Assembly (NCBI GenBank): GCA_014801225.1
Contig: JAAVEO010000038.1
Coordinates: forward strand, 26,388-90,387
Source: Bacteroides sp.
Lineage (GTDB): Bacteria > Bacteroidota > Bacteroidia > Bacteroidales > Muribaculaceae
Direction: 5' to 3'
Length of the DNA stretch: 64,000 bases
This document shows, piece by piece, positions 37,169 through 47,539 of this stretch. The stretch's first letter is position 1; the number at the start of each line of letters is the position of its first letter. The position numbers were made by a program, and so were the translations under genes. Below the pieces are notes generated by a model. The model saw nothing but the letters and a program-made list of their open reading frames with translations, was not told the origin of the DNA and made no database searches.

Positions 37169-37977
37169 ATCGGATTGATTTTCATTAGAACTATTGCCAG
37201 ATAAAGTCCCGCCGAAAGACAGGCCGTGAGCACCGAAGCGTCTATAAATCTACTTAACGCGCATAGATAGTGTTTATCGATAAGATCACTTGCCGCGTTG
37301 ATGAACGGCACTCCCGGGATAAGGTAGAGCACACTCGTGGCGAGGGCTATCTCCGGAGTGGTGCCCCAATGGAATATTTCGGCTCCGGCGGCAAGTGATG
37401 CGGATATGAAAGCGCAGATAAGGAATACTAATCTGATATCGAATTTATGGGCCAAAAGACGTTGTTTGAAGAAATATCCGGCGCAGGTGCTGCAAAACAC
37501 TATCAGCATAGCTATCACATCCCCTCCGAAAAGACGGCAGAAGGCAGCGTTGGCCAATGATGCGAGCAACAGAATTTGCGCTCCGTCGGTGTATCGTTCT
37601 CCGATAATCTTGTCGAAACGCTCTCGCGTCTCCTCAAGTGAGAGTGAATTATCGGCAACTGCCCAACTTAGTGCACTCAAATCGGAGTTAAGATTGAAAT
37701 TGATGCCGCATGTATGGGTATCGGCTATATAAGTGCGTGTCGCCCCCGTTTCGCTGTCAGTGACGGTAAGACTTATATGCTTTGGAAAGACAGTTAACGA
37801 TGCCTCGTAACCGAACGCTTCACTCATGCGCGTCACATTCTTCTCAACGCGCACACACGTCGCTCCGCAACCCAATAGCCATGAAGTATAAGAAGCGAGA
37901 AATTTTCCCGCTTCTCCGATTCTTGTATGCTCCTGATGAGGATCCTGATGTGTCTCGTAACTCTTGCGCGTAGCCAT
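37162..37977 (-). CDS. Threonine/serine exporter family protein (DUF1212-type)
   Basis: LLGCGATCVRVEKNVTRMSEAFG, YLIPGVPFINAASDLIDKHYLCALSR. Confidence 0.85.
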   Translation of the reverse strand: MATRKSYETHQDPHQEHTRIGEAGKFLASYTSWLLGCGATCVRVEKNVTRMSEAFGYEASLTVFPKHISLTVTDSETGATRTYIADTHTCGINFNLNSDLSALSWAVADNSLSLEETRERFDKIIGERYTDGAQILLLASLANAAFCRLFGGDVIAMLIVFCSTCAGYFFKQRLLAHKFDIRLVFLICAFISASLAAGAEIFHWGTTPEIALATSVLYLIPGVPFINAASDLIDKHYLCALSRFIDASVLTACLSAGLYLAIVLMKINPIW

Positions 37978-38066
37978 ATAGGATGTACTTTTCCTGACTA
38001 TCGGTAATGTTATAATCTTAGATGAATCTTCTCCCGTGGAGGGGATGGATTCCGTGATTATACCCC

Positions 38067-38231
38067 TTACCGGCGCTGGCGAAGACGATTGGAGTCATTC
38101 TCCACCATTACATGGCGGCGTACTGCCTGTCTATGATGATTGCGGCTGAATGTCTCGTGCATAAAGTGAAACACTACTGCAGTCAATACTGCGCCGGCTA
38201 CCAAAAACCATACTACAATTGGATCATTCAT
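38067..38231 (-). CDS. Small membrane protein (54 aa)
   Basis: MNDPIVVWFLVAGAVLTAVVFHFMHETFSRNHHRQ...; start reassigned from ORF track. Confidence 0.5.
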   Translation of the reverse strand: MNDPIVVWFLVAGAVLTAVVFHFMHETFSRNHHRQAVRRHVMVENDSNRLRQRR

Positions 38232-38569
38232 AGTCAATAATGAAATACAAATTTGATTAAACAATGCTTTTTTTGGATTCAGCTGACTCCATCGTGAGTT
38301 TCTTCCACTCACATCCATATAACACACCTTACCTCAAAAAAGATTTCTCTCCGATGAAAAAAATTAAATTTCTTCTTCATCACGGCTTATTCTGCCAAAA
38401 ATTACTAATTTTGTCGTTGAAGTGGTTCTCCATTGTTAATGAGTATCAGTTCAACGATAAAATCTACAAACCTGAATTTGGATTATTAAGCTCTATAGAG
38501 TCATCTACACTACGAAATAAGAGCTCATTCTTATTTCGGTCTATATTGAGCCAACACATTTAATTCTTT

Positions 38570-41500
38570 ATGAAGACTAAATTCCTTTTGTCTCTCCTTT
38601 CTTCCGCTATTGTCGTGCCTGTATGGGCACGTACTTCTATCGACATTTCGGGTAGCGACTGGCGTGTTTTCCTTGATAAGGAGGCAAGCTGGCAATCTGA
38701 TAAATTATTTCTTCCCGGAGACTATGCTACTCTGAGCGAACTTCCCTTAAATCCTCCTACAATGGGTTGGTCTTCCTTTGATGGGAATGGTATGGCGGTG
38801 TCGGTGCCGGGCACATTAGAGGAATATTTCACTCAAAGCTCCCAACCTGATCCTTCGGATCAAAGCGGTGTCAGTTGGTGGGTGCGTGATTTTAAATTGC
38901 CACTCGTTGCTAAAGGAGAGAGGGTCATATTGCATTTCGGTTCGGTGCGTCATCGTGCCGAGATTTTTGTGGATTCTCAACTGGTGGGGTATGATATGGT
39001 AGCTGAAACTCCGTTTGATGTTGATATCACCGAGGCGGTCAAGGCCGGAGGTATACATCGCCTTGCTGTAAGAATCACACATCCCGGAGGAAATTTTCAT
39101 TGGCAAGATTTCACTCCGATGGAATGGGGTGAATATCGATTGTTGCCGAGCCGTGGTTTTGGCGGTATCCTCGCTCCGGTATTGCTGGAGATTGTGCCGG
39201 AAGTGAATATCTCCGATATCTATATGCAGAATCAGCCCGATCCTCATAAGGTGAAGGCTTTTGTTACTGTCGCTAATAATGGTGCCTTCAAAAAAAAGGA
39301 GGAGTTGTTAATTCGTATCTATCCCAAGGGAAGACCCCGGGAGATTGTGTCTGAAAAGAAGGTAAAGCTTGTTTCTCTCTCTTCAGGCGAGAATATTGTG
39401 GAGGTATCCTTTGATTGTCCGGGGGCAGATTTATGGAATATTGACTCTCCCCGGCTTTATACATGCGAGGTTGTCATCTCCGGATCGCATGACTCCAAAT
39501 CGCAAGATTTCGGATTCAGATGGTTTGGAGTGGAAGGATGTGGCGAGGATGCATATCTTTCTCTCAACGGCAAAAGGATAATGTTGCGCACTGCCATAAA
39601 TTGGGGTTTCTGGCCTGTCACGGGTCTTTACCCTTCCGGAGATATGGCTACGCGTCAAGCAGAGGTAGCGAAAAGTCTTGGGCTCAATATGGTTAATTTC
39701 CATAGAAGCATGAGTTCGGAAAGAGCTCTCTCTGCCGCTGATTCCATAGGATTACTCGCGTATGAAGAACCGGGTGGCTTTCATTCGGCCGATCATGATC
39801 CATTCATGCGAAAAATGGCTAAGATAAAGCTCGATCGTATGGTGCGTCGCGATCGTAGTCATCCCTCTCTGGTTATCTATAATCTTATAAATGAATGGGG
39901 AGGTACGCGTGCGGCTGATACTGTACTTACCATGAAACGCTTTGATGATATGCGTACAGCACATGCAATAGATCCAAGCCGAGTAATGACATTTACGTCG
40001 GGATGGGCGGGAAAAAAGGATGTCGATGAGTTTGCTAAGGCAAATATGCTCCCGTTCGATACTACTTTGTATCTTAATGGATGGTATGACAATCATCGCG
40101 CCGGAGGCCCTGCCACATGGGAGGAGGGTTATTACGTATCTCCTTCATCCAATATAATGTATACCGACAATATAAGAGAAATATACATGAGAGGGGAGGA
40201 AGGTGCGATATCCACTCCTCCGCGTATTGCCGCTATTCATGAGGAGATTGTGCGCACCGGCAAAACCGGTTGGGACGGTCTCTTCTGGGAGAAACAATAT
40301 GAGCAGTGGGATCGCTTTTTCAATCATAAGGCCCTTGCCGCATATTTCGGCGATATAGATTCTTTGACCCGCACTCTCGGTGATATCCAGTTTGATCATC
40401 AGGGGCGTCGTATACAAGGTATGAGAATGCAGGATATCGGTGATGTCTATGCCGTCAACGGATGGGAATCCATGCCTTATGACAATCATTCGGGAATAGT
40501 AGACGATTATCGTAATGCCAAAGGGAATACCGAGACCTTGTATCGATATACCCGGCCAGCGTATATCGCGGTGTGTCCGCGCCGTCAGTTTGTCAATCCA
40601 GGCGACTCTCTGCCGATGGATATCTTTGCTGTCAACGAGGTGGATGTCAACGGTATTTGCGCTCTTGAGTTGCGTGTCATGTCGCCGTCCGGTGTCATCT
40701 CGGATTCTATCGATATGAATGTGGATATCCTCGGCGGAAAAAAGTTTGGCCAGCTGCTCAAGGAGAATTTGAATATGCGAGTAGGTGAGGAGGAAGGAAT
40801 GTATCGTATAGAAGCACGCCTTACCGATTCCGAAGGAAATGTCGTGATGGACGGTTATGATGAAGTGCTTGCCTTGAATGATAAGTATGAGAATCTTGAT
40901 TTGGGTAAGGGTGCTTTCTATGGCAGAGAGGATTCTCCGGTGCGTGAGTTCTATCAATGTATCACGGGTAAAGAGCTCCCGATATACGATGATACTCCCG
41001 ACCGGCTCGACTGGATCATCATATCCCGCTCTATGCTTGATGACCCTCAGCCGATACCTCAGGATGCTGTCAGCCCGGAAGGATTCACCACCACTTATTT
41101 CCGATATCATGATATAGCCGATCCGGCTACCACTGTGACGGAACCTATCGTCAACCATACTTTTGTGGATGGAGAGCAGCCTCATTCATCCTTATCGGCG
41201 AATCAGTCGTTCTCGGTTATCTGGAACGGTGATATCGTAGCTCCGGCCGACGGTGTATTCATGCTTGGAGTGAAAAGCAATCAGGGAATAAGATTCAAAG
41301 TCAATGGTGTGGCCATCACGGATGACTGGGGTAATAAAAAGGAATTGGCGGAGGCCCGGCCTTTTACTCTCACCAAAGGAGAGAAAGTGAATGTGGAGGT
41401 GCAGTATCGTCAGACAGACCCTTCCGGTTATGTGCAGTTGGTATGGACTCTCCCCGGCCAAAGCGAGGTCTCACCCGAGAATATTTTGAATAAGGCTTAT

Positions 41501-41923
41501 GATGCCGGCACCAGAATCGTAATTCTCGACAATGCCGACACATGGATGGAGACGGTATGTAAAGCTGTAGGTAAAGACTATGACGGATTCTATACGGTAG
41601 GACGTAACTGGGTTGGAGGTGTACACTTCGTAAAAGATAATCCCTACTTCGACTGTATGCCCGTCAACACAGGAATGGGTTGGCCCTATCAGGCTATCGT
41701 ACGTGATGGTGACCGTCGGTTGGGATTTGAACTTGAAGACGAGAATATGCTCGCCGGCAGCTACCGTTCCTGGCCCTTCCACCTCGGAAGCGCCTTAGGC
41801 GAATACTCCTACGGCAACGGGAAAATCATCTACAATACCTTCGATCTCGAAACCAACCTCCTCAACCCCTCCGCCCCCGCCTCAGTAGCCCGCCGCCTTT
41901 TCCTAAACCTCCTCACCAAGTAA
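38570..41923 (+). CDS. Glycoside hydrolase family 2 protein with C-terminal PA14-like domain
   Basis: Signal peptide; GH2 sandwich; VIYNLINEWGG acid/base, GEEGAISTPPRI likely nucleophile region; PA14-like WNGDIVAPADGVFMLGVKSNQGIRFKVNG. Confidence 0.85.
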   Translation: MKTKFLLSLLSSAIVVPVWARTSIDISGSDWRVFLDKEASWQSDKLFLPGDYATLSELPLNPPTMGWSSFDGNGMAVSVPGTLEEYFTQSSQPDPSDQSGVSWWVRDFKLPLVAKGERVILHFGSVRHRAEIFVDSQLVGYDMVAETPFDVDITEAVKAGGIHRLAVRITHPGGNFHWQDFTPMEWGEYRLLPSRGFGGILAPVLLEIVPEVNISDIYMQNQPDPHKVKAFVTVANNGAFKKKEELLIRIYPKGRPREIVSEKKVKLVSLSSGENIVEVSFDCPGADLWNIDSPRLYTCEVVISGSHDSKSQDFGFRWFGVEGCGEDAYLSLNGKRIMLRTAINWGFWPVTGLYPSGDMATRQAEVAKSLGLNMVNFHRSMSSERALSAADSIGLLAYEEPGGFHSADHDPFMRKMAKIKLDRMVRRDRSHPSLVIYNLINEWGGTRAADTVLTMKRFDDMRTAHAIDPSRVMTFTSGWAGKKDVDEFAKANMLPFDTTLYLNGWYDNHRAGGPATWEEGYYVSPSSNIMYTDNIREIYMRGEEGAISTPPRIAAIHEEIVRTGKTGWDGLFWEKQYEQWDRFFNHKALAAYFGDIDSLTRTLGDIQFDHQGRRIQGMRMQDIGDVYAVNGWESMPYDNHSGIVDDYRNAKGNTETLYRYTRPAYIAVCPRRQFVNPGDSLPMDIFAVNEVDVNGICALELRVMSPSGVISDSIDMNVDILGGKKFGQLLKENLNMRVGEEEGMYRIEARLTDSEGNVVMDGYDEVLALNDKYENLDLGKGAFYGREDSPVREFYQCITGKELPIYDDTPDRLDWIIISRSMLDDPQPIPQDAVSPEGFTTTYFRYHDIADPATTVTEPIVNHTFVDGEQPHSSLSANQSFSVIWNGDIVAPADGVFMLGVKSNQGIRFKVNGVAITDDWGNKKELAEARPFTLTKGEKVNVEVQYRQTDPSGYVQLVWTLPGQSEVSPENILNKAYDAGTRIVILDNADTWMETVCKAVGKDYDGFYTVGRNWVGGVHFVKDNPYFDCMPVNTGMGWPYQAIVRDGDRRLGFELEDENMLAGSYRSWPFHLGSALGEYSYGNGKIIYNTFDLETNLLNPSAPASVARRLFLNLLTK

Positions 41924-41934
41924 TCCCCCGGAAT

Positions 41935-41978
41935 AAATGCGACAAGGGATGCGCTTAAGCGCATCCCTTGTCGCATTT
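41935..41978. terminator. Perfect 44-bp palindrome, convergent terminator between GH2 gene and PorP-like gene
   Basis: AAATGCGACAAGGGATGCGC-TTAA-GCGCATCCCTTGTCGCATTT. Confidence 0.75.
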
Positions 41979-41989
41979 AAAAGGTTTGT

Positions 41990-42025
41990 CGCATCCGGCT
42001 CACCGTACCCGGCGAGCCGGATGCG
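41990..42025. terminator. Second perfect hairpin (12-bp stem)
   Basis: CGCATCCGGCTC-accgtacccggc-GAGCCGGATGCG. Confidence 0.6.
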
Positions 42026-42032
42026 GTGAGAA

Positions 42033-43421
42033 TCAGAAGGGGAAGTCGATACCGAGGTTCACTTTGGCGTTGGAGTTGAGGGGTACGCCCTGCTTGGCGA
42101 GCTTGCCCAAGGTCTGGTCCATGCCTAAGAAGAGGTTGAAACCTTTCTTGAGGTTGAGATTGAGCATCCAGCCGAAGCCCCAACCGAAGGTGCCGCAGGC
42201 TACGTTTGCACTTGCGGAGAAGATATCCACAGGCTGCACATTGGCACTCAATCGGAATTGTGTCCAGGTGTAGCTGCCATTGATACGGGTGGAGTTCACA
42301 ATACCGAAGTGCAGACGGTCATAGTAGGGAAACTCATACTCGGCACCTAAGTTGAGTGTGGCGGCCAGACCGGTGGTGCGGCCTCCGATCTCTCCTTTAT
42401 CTTTCAACTGATAGATCTGTGAAAGATCGTTCTTCATAGCGTCAAACTCATCTTCGTCGTCATCGCCGACAACATCAAACTCATATTTGTTGGTCTGGAA
42501 GTTGACCACGCCGTCGGTGGAGGCGTAATGTGTCTCGCCCCAGGATATGAAGCCAAGGTCAAGAATGGCGGCAGAGAATTTCCAGTTGTTAAACTGTCCG
42601 CCGTTCCAATCATAAGTGACACCAAGGTCGAAAGCCATACCGAAACCGTTAAGACCGAAGTTGTCGAGCTTCACTCCGCTTACGTATTCTCTGGCCGGTG
42701 TCACATCATGATTGTAATCATGCTCAAACTCCATACCTTTTACATTTGCATAGATGTCGGCTTCGGCTGTTATATCCCAGGAATCCTCTCCGAGCATCAG
42801 GCGAGCGTCTTTGAAATTGGCGTCAACGCGGCCGATGCCTATAAGAAATTTCATAGCCGCACCCACTCTAAGCCCCGGCACCTGCTTGATGTCGCGTGAA
42901 TGATTGAGGGCTATCTCTGCATAGTTGTTGGTTCGCGCTCCAAAATGGTGGATATCATATTCCTGATTGCTCACTCCCTCTTTAAGCAGAGAGAAGAGTG
43001 TGCCCGGAATCATAGCCTCTACATTGGATACTACATTGATACCCACTGTGTTATAACCGCCCCATGCTTTCCAGCCGGCATTGAGCACATTCACCTTTAC
43101 ATCAGCTCCAAGACGATTCTTATCGTGCATTCGCTTCATGAAGTCGGCGGCATCCACACCGGGATTGGTGAAAAGACATGTCTTGCCGTCGATATTATAG
43201 AGGAGGTCCTTCACGTGGAGATTACCCTGCATACCGATATTGAGATTGCCAAGACCGGGGAAACCCACGAAGCCGCTCTCATTGCCATAGGCCGGGTTCA
43301 TCTCAAAGCGATAAGTATAGTTGTCCAGAAAATATCCGGAATATGTATTCTGGGCTGCGGAAGGAAGCGACATAGCGGCTACACCGGCAGCCAGGAAAAT
43401 ATATCTTTTTATTGATTTCAT
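42033..43421 (-). CDS. DUF5723 family / PorP-like outer membrane protein
   Basis: Signal peptide, NTYSGYFLDNYTYRFEMNPAYGNESGFVGFPGLGNLNIGMQGN. Confidence 0.8.
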   Translation of the reverse strand: MKSIKRYIFLAAGVAAMSLPSAAQNTYSGYFLDNYTYRFEMNPAYGNESGFVGFPGLGNLNIGMQGNLHVKDLLYNIDGKTCLFTNPGVDAADFMKRMHDKNRLGADVKVNVLNAGWKAWGGYNTVGINVVSNVEAMIPGTLFSLLKEGVSNQEYDIHHFGARTNNYAEIALNHSRDIKQVPGLRVGAAMKFLIGIGRVDANFKDARLMLGEDSWDITAEADIYANVKGMEFEHDYNHDVTPAREYVSGVKLDNFGLNGFGMAFDLGVTYDWNGGQFNNWKFSAAILDLGFISWGETHYASTDGVVNFQTNKYEFDVVGDDDEDEFDAMKNDLSQIYQLKDKGEIGGRTTGLAATLNLGAEYEFPYYDRLHFGIVNSTRINGSYTWTQFRLSANVQPVDIFSASANVACGTFGWGFGWMLNLNLKKGFNLFLGMDQTLGKLAKQGVPLNSNAKVNLGIDFPF

Positions 43422-43441
43422 TTCTTTAGATCTTTAAGACA

Positions 43442-45235
43442 TTAAAGCTCCTTGGTGTAGGTGCCGGTTACTCTTACTTTAAGGTTGTCAAGTTTGATAT
43501 CCTGTTGGGGTGTGAGTGGCTTGCCGTCGAAGCTCTCGGCAGTGGCGATGAAATGTATGCCGTCGAGATGACGTATATCTCCCACCATTGTGATGGTGAA
43601 AGGTTCATCCTTGGCGTATGCGCTTATCTCTGCCTGAGCCTCCTCCGGATTCATGAGTACGATATCCTTGCCGTCAAGGCCTACGGGGCGTGCTTTGAGC
43701 ACTACGCCGCAGGGAAGATCGGTAGTAGCGGTGGCGCTAACCGAGAAGGATGATACGGCGAGAGCATCGAGATCCTCATCGTTCCAACCATCGTCGGTCT
43801 TCTCGTATACTATGCGTGAGCCGTTGTCGAGAGCGAGAAGTGTCAGGAATGTGTATGTGCCGTCAACACTCTCGAGAGAGCTCCCGAGAGGGAAATCTAC
43901 AGCATCACCCTTGATGTGGGGGGCTGGAAGATCGGAGCTGGCAAGCTCCACATCGAGACGCTCGGGCAGACCCTCGCCTGCGAGGATATAGCTGAGCCCT
44001 GCAAACTCATAATTGGAGCGATTTCCCGCTTCGGGAATATTAAGGGCATCTTGCGGACGTGGGGCAAGTACGAGAGTGTACGGGCCGGTCTTCTTATCAT
44101 AACCGATTTTCATATCGCCCGGTAGACTCTGGCTCGCTACTTCCATGTTATCCTTGATAGATTTTATGGTGAGACCCGATACACATTCGAGCTGATAATC
44201 TCCCGCAGGATTGTTCACTGTGAGCGTGAGTTGCGGGTTACTCATGATAAGATTCGTCTCGGGACCTGCAAGAAAATCGGGAAGATCATCGAGGTTGACG
44301 GCATCGATATCGTCAACGGAAGTGGCATAGTCGATCATACCGCTGAAGCGGGTAGCGGTAAATCCGCTCAGATCATAGTCGATAGTGAAATTAATATCGC
44401 TCAGAAGGTCGGCGGAATTCTTGGGATATACGATAAGGTCGCCCTTGAGTACACCCAATTCGGATGTATAATCGAATTCCTTATTTTTTACTTCAATACC
44501 TTTCGCGCCATACTGTGCGGTGAAATCAACATAATCGGCTACAATTCGGAGAGTGGCGCTGTTCCCTTTGCCGGTAAGAGAAGGTACGGTAAGCAGATTA
44601 TCTTTGATAGTGCCGGCTGCACATGTGGCTTTCATCCCTTTGGGAAGAGTGAGCACAAGATCTTTGAATTCTACACTCTCGGCTGTATTCACTATATCGG
44701 CGGAACTGAGCGTGATGTCGATAAGGAGGCGATTGTTGTCCATGTGGACATTCTTCACCGATTGTATAGCCTCGTCCACATCGTTGATATCATATGTGAA
44801 CCGTGTCTCATCCTCATTGATGACGTATTTCATCGCGGTGCCCGGAGCCTTCTTCAATGAAGCTGCGGAAGGCGCCCCCTGATAAGGAGTGCCGGATACA
44901 GTCTGGCGGATAGGATCAATACCGGAAGGTGAGGATGCCACCACCTCTTTGATAGTGCTCGGATTTGCATGGAAATCTCCGGATTTTTCAATGGCAAAAT
45001 ATTTCTGGTCGCCTACTGTGAGATACTTGATAGTGGCATCGGGGTTATTCTCATCGATGTCTATCACATTGTCGAGGGTGATACTCTTTAGATTGAGAGG
45101 CACCACAAGATCGTTGACCTTGAGCTCTGTTGTGGTATCGATGTCCGACAAATCATAATTGTCGTCGATACAGCCCGGCAACATCAGAAGTGCCGAGGCG
45201 GAAGCCATACCGGTCAGGAAGTAATTGATCTTCAT
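43442..45235 (-). CDS. Bacteroidales lipoprotein, function unknown
   Basis: Lipobox LMLPGCIDDNYDLSDIDTTTELKVNDLVVP. Confidence 0.75.
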   Translation of the reverse strand: MKINYFLTGMASASALLMLPGCIDDNYDLSDIDTTTELKVNDLVVPLNLKSITLDNVIDIDENNPDATIKYLTVGDQKYFAIEKSGDFHANPSTIKEVVASSPSGIDPIRQTVSGTPYQGAPSAASLKKAPGTAMKYVINEDETRFTYDINDVDEAIQSVKNVHMDNNRLLIDITLSSADIVNTAESVEFKDLVLTLPKGMKATCAAGTIKDNLLTVPSLTGKGNSATLRIVADYVDFTAQYGAKGIEVKNKEFDYTSELGVLKGDLIVYPKNSADLLSDINFTIDYDLSGFTATRFSGMIDYATSVDDIDAVNLDDLPDFLAGPETNLIMSNPQLTLTVNNPAGDYQLECVSGLTIKSIKDNMEVASQSLPGDMKIGYDKKTGPYTLVLAPRPQDALNIPEAGNRSNYEFAGLSYILAGEGLPERLDVELASSDLPAPHIKGDAVDFPLGSSLESVDGTYTFLTLLALDNGSRIVYEKTDDGWNDEDLDALAVSSFSVSATATTDLPCGVVLKARPVGLDGKDIVLMNPEEAQAEISAYAKDEPFTITMVGDIRHLDGIHFIATAESFDGKPLTPQQDIKLDNLKVRVTGTYTKEL

Positions 45236-45378
45236 AAAACTGGTTGTTATTGTTGTGATACTAATACAGTTTATAGTTACAAAGGGAATTTTATATTTGC
45301 AAAGAGAATTGTGAAGATAGATAAAATCAAAATCTTAAAGAATCGAATTCTTATAGAAATCTATTTGTAAGTTGTTTT

Positions 45379-45418
45379 ATTCTTCCGCCGTGCAACTATT
45401 CTTGCACGGCGGAAGAAT
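45379..45418. terminator. Perfect 17-bp hairpin downstream of galE
   Basis: ATTCTTCCGCCGTGCAA-ctattc-TTGCACGGCGGAAGAAT. Confidence 0.6.
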
Positions 45419-45472
45419 TATAGATCTTATAGATTTTGAAAGTCTATTGAATGGCTTTCAGGTAGAGGGTGG

Positions 45473-46495
45473 TCATTTACCGAGTTTGCACTGCCATCTC
45501 CAGGCGTTGCGCATAGTGTCCTCTATATCCATCTCTGCTTTCCACCCCAGCACTTCATTGGCTTTCTTCGGGTCGGCCCAGATTTTTTCAATATCGCCTT
45601 CGCGACGTGCGCCGATCTTATGGGGCACTTTCACGCCTGTGGCATGCTCGAAGGCATTTATAAGCTGGAGCACTGAAAGACCGTTGCCTGTGCCGAGATT
45701 GAATACCTCTACGGCACGGGTATCCTCTCCGTCGAGCATGCGTTTCATAGCGATAACGTGTGCCTTGGCAAGGTCGGTCACATCTATGAAATCGCGGATA
45801 CAGGTGCCATCGGGAGTGTTGTAATCATCGCCGAATATGGTAAGCTCCTTGCGGATTCCTGCCGCTGTCTGGGTGAGGTACGGGACAAGATTATTGGGTA
45901 CTCCATTGGGGAGCTCTCCAATCTCAGCCGAGGGGTGAGCGCCTACAGGATTGAAATAGCGGAGAAGAATGCTCTTTACGGGTGCGCCGGAAGCTACGAA
46001 GTCGCGGATAATCTCCTCGGAAATCTGCTTGGTATTGCCGTAAGGGGAGGTAGCCTCCTTGATGGGAGCGGTCTCGTCTATAGGATTCACATCAGGCTCT
46101 CCGTATACAGTGCAGGAGCTTGAGAATACGATACCTTTCACACCGTTGGCGGGCATCTCCTCAAGAAGATTGATGAGGGTGACGAGGTTGTTGCGATAAT
46201 AGAGAAGAGGTCGCTGAACGGACTCGCCTACAGCTTTGGAAGCTGCGAAATTAATAATGCCGTCGATGCCGGGATGCTCCTTGAAGAGACGGTCGAGAGT
46301 AGCGAGATCGGTGCAATCACCCTCTACGAATGCCGGGCGTACACCTGTAATCTTCTCGATGCCGTCGAGCACTTTCACATTGGAATTGGAGAGATTGTCG
46401 ATAATCACGACTTCATATCCGGCATTGATAAGCTCTACAGTAGTGTGGCTACCGATATAGCCGGTACCTCCGGTCACAAGAATCTTGTGTGCCAT
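45473..46495 (-). CDS. galE: UDP-glucose 4-epimerase
   Basis: VTGGTGYIGSHTTVELINAGYEVVIIDNLSNS. Confidence 0.95.
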   Translation of the reverse strand: MAHKILVTGGTGYIGSHTTVELINAGYEVVIIDNLSNSNVKVLDGIEKITGVRPAFVEGDCTDLATLDRLFKEHPGIDGIINFAASKAVGESVQRPLLYYRNNLVTLINLLEEMPANGVKGIVFSSSCTVYGEPDVNPIDETAPIKEATSPYGNTKQISEEIIRDFVASGAPVKSILLRYFNPVGAHPSAEIGELPNGVPNNLVPYLTQTAAGIRKELTIFGDDYNTPDGTCIRDFIDVTDLAKAHVIAMKRMLDGEDTRAVEVFNLGTGNGLSVLQLINAFEHATGVKVPHKIGARREGDIEKIWADPKKANEVLGWKAEMDIEDTMRNAWRWQCKLGK

Positions 46496-46522
46496 ATCTA
46501 TATATTATCTTTATGGTATGAA

Positions 46523-47422
46523 TCAGAAAAGGGGAGAGGGGTAGACACCTTCCTCCACGAGTTTCTTGAACTGGTTGACTGTGTCCTCACGGTCGGCGGC
46601 ATAAGTCACGCCAAACCATTTGGAGGGAGTCTCTTTCACCGCGAGTGTAATTTCGTTGGCCTCGATAAGGTCGTTTACAACGGTGGGGATATAGAATTCT
46701 CCCTTGAGTTCACCGGCATACTTGGAGAGGAATTTTACGAATGCCTTCTCGGAATAGCCGAAGTAGTCGGGAGTGAAGCCCCACATATTCATGGAAACAT
46801 TAGCTCCAGCGGGGAATTCTTTCTCTTCACCGTTTAACACATGGATAAGCTTGTCTCCCTTGCGCTCGATGCCATGACATTCTGTCACCCCGGTGAGATT
46901 GCCGTCGGCCGACACTTCACAGAGGCCACGCGATACGCCGCCGTTCTCGCTGAGTGTATTCTCGATGCGGAACCCGATCATGCAATACTCGCCTTTCTTC
47001 CCCTCCATATCGCGGAGTGCCTGCGCGAGAATCTCGAAACTCTCGCGTCCATAGTAATCGTCGGCGTTGATTACTGCGAAGGGCTCATTGATGACGTCCT
47101 TGCCCATCAGTACGGCGTGGCCGGTGCCCCAGGGTTTTGTGCGCTCGGGGTTGCGAGTGAAGCCCTCGGGTATATTGTCAAGATCCTGGAAAACCACCTC
47201 AACGGGTACATGGCCCTCATATTTGGAAACAACCTTCTCACGGAATTCCTGCTCGAAGTCATGACGGATCACGAATACGATCTTACCGAAGCCGGCCTTG
47301 AGAGCATCATATACAGAATAGTCCATGATTGTCTCGCCCGACGGGCCGAGGCCGTCAAGCTGCTTGAGACCGCCGTAGCGGCTACCCATTCCTGCTGCCA
47401 GGATAAAAAGTGTTGGTTTCAT
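46523..47422 (-). CDS. Sugar-phosphate nucleotidyltransferase
   Basis: LFILAAGMGSRYGGLKQLDGLGPSGETIMDYSVYDA, FAVINADDYYGRE. Confidence 0.88.
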   Translation of the reverse strand: MKPTLFILAAGMGSRYGGLKQLDGLGPSGETIMDYSVYDALKAGFGKIVFVIRHDFEQEFREKVVSKYEGHVPVEVVFQDLDNIPEGFTRNPERTKPWGTGHAVLMGKDVINEPFAVINADDYYGRESFEILAQALRDMEGKKGEYCMIGFRIENTLSENGGVSRGLCEVSADGNLTGVTECHGIERKGDKLIHVLNGEEKEFPAGANVSMNMWGFTPDYFGYSEKAFVKFLSKYAGELKGEFYIPTVVNDLIEANEITLAVKETPSKWFGVTYAADREDTVNQFKKLVEEGVYPSPLF

Positions 47423-47539
47423 TGTCTGATAATCTGTTATTGTTTTTTCTTCCCTCGTCGTGGAAGGCGAGGCATCTGTATCTTTTTTACCTTTTTATAT
47501 CTTTATCTTTTTCTTTTGTCTCTGATTACCGTCTGCTCG

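Noticed and set aside
38264-38563. 99-aa + strand ORF upstream of GH2
   Set aside because: No domain resemblance; overlaps a promoter/leader-like region with hairpins; more likely untranslated.
40145-41185. 346-aa minus-strand ORF within GH2 gene
   Set aside because: Antisense shadow ORF of a well-supported GH2 CDS.
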